Below are positions 33,264-38,775 of a stretch of 38,775 bases of DNA, one piece after another (the stretch's first letter is position 1; each line of letters begins with the position of its first letter). Location of the stretch: the NCBI GenBank assembly GCA_964448855.1, contig CAYUXI010000017.1, forward strand, positions 1 to 38,775. Reading direction: 5' to 3'. Origin of the DNA: QAMX01 sp964448855 (lineage in GTDB: Bacteria > Bacillota > Clostridia > Oscillospirales > QAMX01). Under the pieces are notes generated by a model. The model worked only from the letters and a program-made list of their open reading frames with translations, searched no databases and had not been told where the DNA came from. The position numbers and the translations under genes are program-made.

Positions 33264-33350
33264 AAGCGCCTGTAATTGAAACGACAGGGCGGCATGAGCA
33301 TCTGACTTTGGGCAAAAGAAAAACGCTGCGGACGAAAATCGTCCGCAGCG
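33264..33350. repeat. 87-bp direct repeat, right copy
   Basis: Second copy of the 29149-29235 element, with one mismatch, offset by 4115 bp. It ends 4 bp from the CCA end of tRNA-fMet. Confidence 0.95.
33319..33350 (-). terminator. Terminator of tRNA-fMet, within the right repeat
   Basis: CGCTGCGGACG stem (33324-33334, 33340-33350) followed on the - strand by TTTTTCTTTT. Confidence 0.85.
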
Positions 33351-33354
33351 ACGT

Positions 33355-33432
<78 letters not shown>

Positions 33433-33464
33433 ATATCACAGATGCTGTTCTGCATCACTCGTAT

Positions 33465-33493
33465 ATTATACACCACCGTCTGGATTTTGTCAA
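33465..33493 (-). promoter_or_regulatory. Consensus sigma-A promoter of tRNA-fMet
   Basis: On the - strand TTGACA (33488-33493), 17 bp, TATAAT (33465-33470), both perfect. Confidence 0.95.
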
Positions 33494-33605
33494 GCCCCTT
33501 TTTCAAAAAAATCGGAAAAGCCGGAAAAGACCGACGCGCACCCATGCAATTTCTGCCACAAACCGGAAATTCAGGAAAAGACCCGATAAAAATGTTGTTT
33601 TCAGC

Positions 33606-33634
33606 TTGACAAACGGAGGAATTTGCGATATAAT
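33606..33634 (+). promoter_or_regulatory. Consensus sigma-A promoter of yceD-rpmF
   Basis: TTGACA (33606-33611), 17 bp, TATAAT (33629-33634), about 70 bp before the ATG. Confidence 0.95.
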
Positions 33635-33710
33635 TTGTTTTGTGCAATCTCTGAGAGGAGAATTTCTGCAAACAAAACTGGCCGGAAGAATCGGCCGAGA
33701 GGAATTCTGC

Positions 33711-34175
33711 ATGGTCATTCATCTGAAAGCGCTTTTGGACGGGAGAGTCGGCGAGCTTCGCTTTGAAGAAACCGAGGATCTGTCGGATTTTGAACTGTAT
33801 GGGGTTCGGCCGTTTCAAAATGGCCTGAACGTTTGCGGCGTCATTCAAAAGCACACCGGGTTGATTACTCTGCAATTGTCGCTGACGGCGGTTCTGGACA
33901 CGCTGTGCGCCAGCTGCGGGAAACCGATTCAGGTGCCGTTTCAGGTGGATGCGGAATATATGCTGGCAAAAACCATGTACGAAGACAACGACGAAATCCT
34001 CCTCTACGCAGACGATCAGCTTCCGTTGGACGATGTGGTGCATGACCTTGTCGCTTTGAACATGGATATGCGCCCCTTGTGCTCACCGGACTGCAAGGGC
34101 ATCTGCTATCGCTGCGGCGCAAACCTGAACGATGGGGTGTGCAACTGCGGAGCTTCAGCCGATTGCAACGCATAA
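33711..34175 (+). CDS. yceD: YceD family (DUF177) protein, rRNA accumulation-related
   Basis: 154 residues from the ATG at 33711 (GAGAGGAA site); the longer open frame upstream crosses the tRNA and promoter. The family marks are the central CASCGKP and the C-terminal CSPDCKGICYRCGANLNDGVCNC, with paired cysteines likely to bind zinc. In bacteria and chloroplasts YceD is tied to 23S rRNA accumulation and is nearly always next to rpmF, as here (60 bp). The acidic middle (DDVVHDLVALNMDMRPLC) is typical. Confidence 0.9.
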   Translation: MVIHLKALLDGRVGELRFEETEDLSDFELYGVRPFQNGLNVCGVIQKHTGLITLQLSLTAVLDTLCASCGKPIQVPFQVDAEYMLAKTMYEDNDEILLYADDQLPLDDVVHDLVALNMDMRPLCSPDCKGICYRCGANLNDGVCNCGASADCNA

Positions 34176-34235
34176 CAGCAAAGACGCCCGCGCAAATATG
34201 CAGCGGGTTTTACACAAACAGGAGGTGTAACTCAA

Positions 34236-34421
34236 ATGGCGGAACCGAAAAGAAAACACTCCAAGGCCAGACGTGACACGCGCCGGAATTCCCACTGGAA
34301 GATGACGCTGCCGTCGATTATCAAGTGCCCGCAGTGCGGCGCGGCACGGCTCCCGCACAGAATGTGCAAGGAATGCGGCTACTACAACGGCCGTGAGGTC
34401 GTCAAGGTCGAGGAAAAATAA
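34236..34421 (+). CDS. rpmF: 50S ribosomal protein L32
   Basis: 61 residues with a perfect AGGAGGTG site. MAEPKRKHSKARRDTRR is the canonical start, and Cys31, Cys34, Cys44 and Cys47 (CPQC, CKEC) form the zinc ribbon, so this is the zinc-containing (C+) form. Co-transcribed with yceD. Confidence 0.98.
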   Translation: MAEPKRKHSKARRDTRRNSHWKMTLPSIIKCPQCGAARLPHRMCKECGYYNGREVVKVEEK

Positions 34422-34441
34422 CCCGTTCTCCGTTGGGTTGA

Positions 34442-34490
34442 TAAGACAAACATTTCGGGGCGATAGATTTATGCGCCCCTATTTGTCTTA
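34442..34490 (+). other. Stem-loop between rpmF and the DUF512 gene
   Basis: TAAGACAAA (34442-34450) pairs with TTTGTCTTA (34482-34490) and GGGGCG (34457-34462) with CGCCCC (34474-34479), with an internal loop. No U-tract follows on either strand, so it may be an mRNA processing or stability element rather than a terminator. Confidence 0.65.
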
Positions 34491-34537
34491 CATGGATTTC
34501 GGTGCGTGTGGCAAAGAACAGGAGGAACCCGGCGTAC

Positions 34538-35851
34538 ATGGCATCCAAAATTATATCGGTAGACAAAAACAGCCCGGCGTTTCGCGCCGGGATTGCGGCG
34601 GGGGAAACGCTCCTTCGCATCAATGGCAACGAGATTCACGACGTCCTGGACTACCGCTTTTACGCGGCGGATCCGGTGCTCGTCCTCGAGCTTCAGGAGC
34701 CGTCCGGCGAGGAACGCTCTGTCCGCATTGTCAACCGCTCCTATCGGCCACTGGGGCTGAATTTCGAAACGTACCTGATGGACAAACAGTCCCGGTGCCA
34801 TAACAAATGCGTTTTCTGCTTCATTGACCAGCTGCCGGACGGGATGCGCGACAGTCTGTATTTCAAAGACGACGATATGCGGATGTCCTTCCTGATGGGC
34901 AACTATGTGACCCTGACGAACCTGACAACGGCAGATTTCGCAAAAATCAAGCAGATGCGCATCAGCCCGATCAACGTCTCCGTCCACGCGACGGATCCGG
35001 ACGTCCGGCGCAAAATGTGCGGCAACCGCTTCGCGGGGGACTGCTATAAGATCATGCACGATCTGGCCGCTTCGGGCATTACCATGAACGCACAGATTGT
35101 GGTTTGCCCCGGCCTCAACGACGGGAAGATTCTGGAGCGGAGCCTGGATGACCTGATTCTGCTGCACCCGTACGTGCAGTCCATCTCCGTCGTTCCGGTC
35201 GGCCTGACCCGATATCGGGAAGGGCTCTACCCGCTGGAACCGGTCACGCGGGAAAATGCCTGCGACATTCTGGATATCTGCGCGGTTCGGGCTGCTGCAT
35301 CGCTGAAGCGCTGCGGCACCCGTATCGTTTTTCCTTCTGATGAACTGTACATCAAAGCCGGTCGCCCGCTGCCGTCCTATGAGGAATATGAGGACTTCAC
35401 ACAGCTGGAAAACGGCGTCGGAATGCTGACCAGCCTGATCACGGAGTTTGATGAAGCGCTGGCAGACGAGACGGAACCGTGCCCGCCGCAGTCCTTTTCC
35501 ATTGCAACGGGGATGGCGGCTGCGCCGTATCTGAAGCAGCTGGCGGACAAATTCCTGCAAAAGCACCCGGACTGCTCCTGCCCCGTCTACGCGATTGAAA
35601 ACCATTTCTTCGGCGAACAGATCACCGTGGCCGGTCTGGTGACCGGGCGCGACCTGATGGATCAGCTCAAGGGCAAGCCGCTCGGCAGCCGGTTGCTGGT
35701 TTCGCAGACGATGCTCCGCTATGACCATGCGGTCTTTTTGGACGATGTCACGCCGGAAGAGGTGGAACAGACGCTTCAGGTCAAGCTCGTCCCCGTTCCG
35801 AGTGACGGGTCGGCGCTGCTGGCCGCCATGCGCGATGAACAAATTCCCTGA
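34538..35851 (+). CDS. DUF512 family radical-SAM-like protein
   Basis: 437 residues from the ATG at 34538; AGGAGG lies 12 bases upstream, and the alternative GTG at 34502 has no site. The N-terminus is a PDZ-like domain (SPAFRAGIAAGETLLRING), then a radical SAM CxxxCxxC cluster (Cys87, Cys91, Cys94 in CHNKCVFC). The DUF512 domain fills the C-terminal half, with the DELYIKAGRPLP stretch. Such proteins often neighbour der and plsY in Firmicutes, as here; the reaction is not known. Confidence 0.92.
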   Translation: MASKIISVDKNSPAFRAGIAAGETLLRINGNEIHDVLDYRFYAADPVLVLELQEPSGEERSVRIVNRSYRPLGLNFETYLMDKQSRCHNKCVFCFIDQLPDGMRDSLYFKDDDMRMSFLMGNYVTLTNLTTADFAKIKQMRISPINVSVHATDPDVRRKMCGNRFAGDCYKIMHDLAASGITMNAQIVVCPGLNDGKILERSLDDLILLHPYVQSISVVPVGLTRYREGLYPLEPVTRENACDILDICAVRAAASLKRCGTRIVFPSDELYIKAGRPLPSYEEYEDFTQLENGVGMLTSLITEFDEALADETEPCPPQSFSIATGMAAAPYLKQLADKFLQKHPDCSCPVYAIENHFFGEQITVAGLVTGRDLMDQLKGKPLGSRLLVSQTMLRYDHAVFLDDVTPEEVEQTLQVKLVPVPSDGSALLAAMRDEQIP

Positions 35852-35914
35852 TTGAATCATGACAGATTGTTCCGGGCGAGGATGCCCGGTTAGAAAGGCT
35901 CAGGTTGACAGACG

Positions 35915-37252
35915 ATGCAAAAGCCAATCATTGCCATTGTCGGCCGCCCGAACGTCGGGAAGTCGATGCTTTTTAATAAATTGACGGGCTCACGCAGCTC
36001 CATCGTGGAAGATACACCGGGTGTTACCCGGGATCGACTGTATGGCGATGGGGAGTGGCGCGGCCGTTCCTTCAAAGTCGTAGATACCGGCGGGATTGAG
36101 CCGCGTGCCGACAGCGAAATTCTGCAATTTATGCGGATGCAGGCAGAAATTGCCATTGAAAACGCGGATGTAGTCATTTTCGTCACCGATCTGCAGACCG
36201 GTGTCACCGCTTCGGACAGCGAAGTGGCGGCCATGCTGCAGCGCTCCGGCCGCCCGGTGGTACTCTGCGTCAACAAAGTCGATACACTGGGCGCACCGCC
36301 GCCGGAGCTGTACGAGTTTTATAACCTGGGTCTGGGCGACCCCATGCCCGTTTCCTCCTTGCACGGCCACGGCACCGGCGATCTGCTGGACGCCTGCTTT
36401 GATCATTTCCCACCGGCCGGTGAGGACGAGGAGGACGGCGGCTTTGTCCGCGTCGCGATTGTCGGCCGCCCGAACGTCGGAAAGTCCAGCCTGGTCAATA
36501 CCGTTCTGGGCGAAAACCGCGTCATTGTCAGCAATATTCCCGGCACCACGCGTGACAGCGTGGATGCATCGTTCGAAAATTCGTTTGGCCGCTTCTGCTT
36601 CGTGGATACCGCCGGCATCCGCCGGAAGGCCCGTGTGGAGGAAGCCATCGAGAAATACAGCGTCCTGCGCGCCATGATGGCCATTGACCGCGCCGACGTC
36701 TGCGTGATCATGATCAACGCGGAGGACGGCGTGACCGAACAGGATACGCGCATCGCCGGTATGGTGCATGACCGGGGCAAAGCCTCTGTCATTGCGGTGA
36801 ACAAGTGGGATGCCGTGGAAAAAACAACCGGTACCATGGAAAAAATGCGCGAAAAGGTGCGTGCAGACCTCTCGTATATGACCTATGCGCCGATTGTCTT
36901 CATTTCGGCGAAAACGGGCGCACGGCTGGCGGGGCTGTTTGAAAACATCCTCCATGCCAACGAAGAGTCACAGCGCCGCATCCCGACCGGTCTGCTCAAC
37001 GATATGCTCAATGACGCAACCGCCAGAGTCCAACCGCCGACGGATCGTGGCAAGCGCCTCAAAATTTACTACATGACGCAGGTTTCTGTCCGTCCCCCTG
37101 CATTTGTCCTGTTCTGCAATGACAAGGAACTGTTCCATTTTTCGTACCTGCGCTATCTCGAAAATCGCCTGCGTGATGTCTTTGGTTTCGGCGGAACGCC
37201 CATCAAAATGATCGTGCGGGAAAAGACAGAAAATGATGAGCTCCACACCTGA
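35915..37252 (+). CDS. der: Ribosome biogenesis GTPase Der (EngA)
   Basis: 445 residues. Two tandem G domains: GRPNVGKS at 10-17 and again at 184-191, each with a DT-A/G-G switch II (DTGGIEPR; DTAGIRRK) and NKVD/NKWD base motifs, then a KH-like C-terminal domain (RPPAFVLFCND, FGFGGTPIKMIVREK). Der binds the 50S subunit and is essential for its maturation. It starts 63 bp after the DUF512 stop. Confidence 0.98.
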   Translation: MQKPIIAIVGRPNVGKSMLFNKLTGSRSSIVEDTPGVTRDRLYGDGEWRGRSFKVVDTGGIEPRADSEILQFMRMQAEIAIENADVVIFVTDLQTGVTASDSEVAAMLQRSGRPVVLCVNKVDTLGAPPPELYEFYNLGLGDPMPVSSLHGHGTGDLLDACFDHFPPAGEDEEDGGFVRVAIVGRPNVGKSSLVNTVLGENRVIVSNIPGTTRDSVDASFENSFGRFCFVDTAGIRRKARVEEAIEKYSVLRAMMAIDRADVCVIMINAEDGVTEQDTRIAGMVHDRGKASVIAVNKWDAVEKTTGTMEKMREKVRADLSYMTYAPIVFISAKTGARLAGLFENILHANEESQRRIPTGLLNDMLNDATARVQPPTDRGKRLKIYYMTQVSVRPPAFVLFCNDKELFHFSYLRYLENRLRDVFGFGGTPIKMIVREKTENDELHT

Positions 37253-37290
37253 TCACAGGCTGGACGCGCAAGAATGGGGATTTCTACACC

Positions 37291-38010
37291 ATGAATGTGA
37301 TTCAAACTGTTTCGGCCTGGTTCGTCGGGCTGGAGCCATGGTTTCAGCTGCCGATGATCGCGCTGATTTCATACCTGCTCGGGAGCATCAATACTTCCAT
37401 CATTGTTTCCAAGGTGAGCCTGAAAAAAGACATTCGTAACTATGGCAGCGGCAACGCCGGCTTTACGAACGCCATCCGCTCCATGGGCTTGAAGCGCGGC
37501 CTGATCGTGCTGCTGGGGGATGTCGGAAAATGTGCGGCAGCCATCCTAATCGGTCAGCTGCTCTACTGCGGCAATATGAACTTCAATGCGGGCGCCGGTG
37601 GCCGTCTGCTGGCGGGCGCTTTCGTCTTCCTGGGGCATATCTATCCGGTCTTCTTCGGCTTCCGGGGCGGGAAGGGCGTGCTGACGCTCGGAACGACCAT
37701 GCTGATGTACGACTGGCGCATTTTCCTGATCGGCTTCGGCGTGTTCCTGATCATTTCCATCCTGACCCATTATATCTCGCTGGGCTCCATCTGCGGCTCG
37801 CTGACGCTGCCGGTTATGGTCTACCTGTTTTCACAGACGTCCATGACGGAGCTGGAAATGTCGCTGGGCTATACCGTTGTTGCGGCGTTTATGTCCGGCT
37901 TGGTCATCTTCAAGCACCGCGCCAACATCGTTCGCCTGCTCCATGGGACGGAGTCCAAATTCACCTTCAAGGGAAAAGCGCTGATGGAAAAAGCCGATGA
38001 TCAGCTCTGA
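37291..38010 (+). CDS. plsY: Glycerol-3-phosphate acyltransferase PlsY
   Basis: 239 residues, five membrane segments. The three catalytic loops are clear: GSINTS, NYGSGNAGFTNAIR and FRGGKGVLTLG. It acylates glycerol-3-phosphate from acyl-phosphate, the first step of phospholipid synthesis. 38 bp after der, so the DUF512-der-plsY set is one operon. The C-terminal tail (STESKFTFKGKAL-type) is slightly longer than average. Confidence 0.97.
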   Translation: MNVIQTVSAWFVGLEPWFQLPMIALISYLLGSINTSIIVSKVSLKKDIRNYGSGNAGFTNAIRSMGLKRGLIVLLGDVGKCAAAILIGQLLYCGNMNFNAGAGGRLLAGAFVFLGHIYPVFFGFRGGKGVLTLGTTMLMYDWRIFLIGFGVFLIISILTHYISLGSICGSLTLPVMVYLFSQTSMTELEMSLGYTVVAAFMSGLVIFKHRANIVRLLHGTESKFTFKGKALMEKADDQL

Positions 38011-38016
38011 ACATAC

Positions 38017-38045
38017 TTGACAAACGCCACTTTTTCGCGTATAAT
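38017..38045 (+). promoter_or_regulatory. Consensus sigma-A promoter of tRNA-Leu
   Basis: TTGACA (38017-38022), 17 bp, TATAAT (38040-38045). Confidence 0.95.
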
Positions 38046-38068
38046 AAATAAGCGCTGTTCCCACAAAT

Positions 38069-38156
38069 GCCGGTGTGTTGGAATTGGCAGACGAGGCGGA
38101 CTCAAAATCCGTTGGGCTAATACCCCGTGCGGGTTCGACCCCCGCCACCGGCACCA
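38069..38156 (+). tRNA. tRNA-Leu (CAA)
   Basis: 88 nt including an encoded CCA. Acceptor GCCGGTG/CACCGGC, anticodon loop CTCAAAA (CAA), long variable arm (TGGGCTAATACCCCGT region) as in class II tRNAs, and a normal T arm (GGGTTCGACCCCC). Confidence 0.96.
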
Positions 38157-38165
38157 CACCGAATG

Positions 38166-38205
38166 GCTCGCAAACTCCTTGATATAACTGGGTTTGCGGG
38201 CTTTT
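38166..38205 (+). terminator. Terminator of tRNA-Leu
   Basis: GCTCGCAAAC (38166-38175) pairs with GTTTGCGGGC (38192-38201), one G-T pair, then TTTTC. Confidence 0.88.
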
Positions 38206-38228
38206 CTTTATGCTCTATACTCTTATGT

Positions 38229-38284
38229 ATGTCCCTCGCTCATCAGCAAATTTGCCGTTTTCGGGCTGATTTTTGGAGGGACAT
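38229..38284. other. Nested inverted repeat beside the integrase remnant
   Basis: ATGTCCCTC (38229-38237) pairs with GAGGGACAT (38276-38284), and inside it ATCAGC pairs with GCTGAT. It could be a recombinase site or a terminator of the decayed integrase. Confidence 0.5.
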
Positions 38285-38290
38285 TGCGCA

Positions 38291-38464
38291 TTAAGCGGAG
38301 GGATATACGCCTAAAATCGCATTGGCAGATGCAACCTTTGAAGTGAAATTCAAGTGCGTGTAAATGTTTGAGGTGGTCGAAATGTCGCTGTGACCCAACC
38401 ACTCCTGAATTCCTTTCAGGCTGACACCGTTCGCATACAACAGGCTTGCGCAGCTATGCCCTTA
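38291..38464 (-). pseudogene. C-terminal remnant of a tyrosine recombinase (integrase)
   Basis: On the - strand the frame reads HSCASLLYANGVSLKG, then IQEWLGHSDISTTSNIYTHL, ending with TAA at 38291-38293. These are box II His, the LGH-S-D His and the nucleophilic Tyr (NIYTHL) of phage/transposon integrases. The frame is closed by a stop just before HSCAS, so the N-terminal ~300 residues are gone. It lies 135 bp from tRNA-Leu, the classic place for an integrase. Confidence 0.85.
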
Positions 38465-38775
38465 CGGTATAATTACGACAAACCGGAAAAGCCCCGTATT
38501 GCAAGGGGTTTCGGTTATCAGGCAAGGTTTTTCTTCCTTTTCCAAACCGAAAAATCAAGCCAAAAATTAGCTGTACCGTAGGAGGTGTTATATTAACGAC
38601 AAATTGAATAATGCTTTGGCTGGCAGTCCAGCCATCTGAAAAGGGTGTTTTATCTATATCTTTCGCATAGATGAAACAACCTTTTTTCATACTCACACGC
38701 TGATTGAGAATCGCCTTTTTATTGACAATGCTGTTGCTTTCTCCTGTGAGTTCGTCATCACGACTTAATCTACAG
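38457..38775 (-). pseudogene. Serine recombinase N-terminal fragment fused to unrelated sequence, runs off the window
   Basis: From the window end leftwards the frame reads CRLSRDDELTGESNS then IVNKKAIL, the start of large serine recombinases of the TnpX/Tn4451 type (catalytic Ser in LSRDDE). After KAIL it leaves the family pattern and continues as MKKGCFIYAKDIDKTPF and further to a stop near 38456. The family would continue for hundreds of residues, so this is a deletion scar or fusion. An imperfect inverted repeat (about 38638-38689, with ATCTAT/ATAGAT arms) lies in the joined part. The region is AT-richer than the rest. Confidence 0.65.
38481..38516. other. Terminator-like hairpin in the mobile-element debris
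   Basis: AACCGGAAAAGCCCC pairs with GGGGTTTCGGTT with small bulges. Short inverted TACGGTA (38463) and TACCGTA (38573) flank it. Confidence 0.5.

Noticed and set aside
29147..33352. CRISPR-like reading of the repeat pair
   Set aside because: Only two copies, 4 kb apart and 87 bp long; this is a long direct repeat, not an array.
34469..35860. Open frame of 463 codons on the - strand
   Set aside because: Antisense of the DUF512 gene, which has clear radical SAM motifs.
38390..38581. 63-codon frame on the + strand
   Set aside because: Antisense to the recombinase remnants, without ribosome site or similarity.

Overview
The window looks like a chromosomal piece from a high-GC, anaerobic, low-oxygen gut-type Clostridia, most likely Oscillospiraceae/Ruminococcaceae. 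The reasons are: AGGAGG-type ribosome binding sites, near-consensus sigma-A promoters (TTGACA-17-TATAAT occurs several times), the Firmicutes gene order yceD-rpmF and DUF512-der-plsY, a glycyl-radical enzyme with its activase, and relatives of small lipoprotein and membrane families that I associate with this group. No replication origin, CRISPR array or rRNA is present.

Layout. (1) 1-4342 (+): a glycan-degradation operon tail, with the C-terminus of a clan GH-D (alpha-galactosidase-like) enzyme, a DUF4091/GH123-like hydrolase, a Gfo/Idh/MocA oxidoreductase and a CE15-like esterase. (2) 4420-8904 (-): a DHHW/AlgJ-like protein with an MBOAT acyltransferase (surface polymer O-acylation), then an ECF sigma factor, a one-TM anti-sigma-like protein and a lipoprotein. 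(3) 9273-18896 (+): a complete oligopeptide-type ABC importer with a consensus promoter, three hairpins after the binding-protein gene, and unusually enlarged OppC, OppD and OppF homologues, closed by a DUF3899 protein and a strong terminator. (4) 18910-24546: a metallo-beta-lactamase-fold protein divergent from an ArsR/nitroreductase pair, two small conserved proteins, a PHP phosphoesterase and a beta-propeller protein. (5) 24558-28993: remnant of a rhamnosidase-like gene, then an AraC regulator divergent from a translationally coupled operon (SDR, type I dehydroquinase-like protein, MBL-fold protein, MDR quinone oxidoreductase). (6) 29149-33350: a lower-GC cassette (glycyl-radical enzyme, activase, AraC regulator) lying exactly between two 87-bp direct repeats, the right copy abutting tRNA-fMet. 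(7) 33606-38156 (+): housekeeping genes yceD, rpmF, DUF512 protein, der, plsY and tRNA-Leu(CAA). (8) 38207-38775: AT-richer mobile-element debris with tyrosine- and serine-recombinase remnants just downstream of tRNA-Leu.

Three candidates for undescribed biology stand out. First, the Opp-type importer has an insertion of about 390 residues inside OppD between the Q-loop and the signature, about 100 residues inside OppF between Walker A and the Q-loop, and about 200 extracytoplasmic residues inside OppC. Second, the AraC-controlled four-gene operon is built around a dehydroquinase-like aldolase-fold protein that keeps the catalytic His/Lys but has lost the usual Glu/Arg substrate pocket. Third, a glycyl-radical enzyme of unassigned substrate sits in a repeat-bounded cassette. 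All functional calls are from reading the translation; no database search was run.
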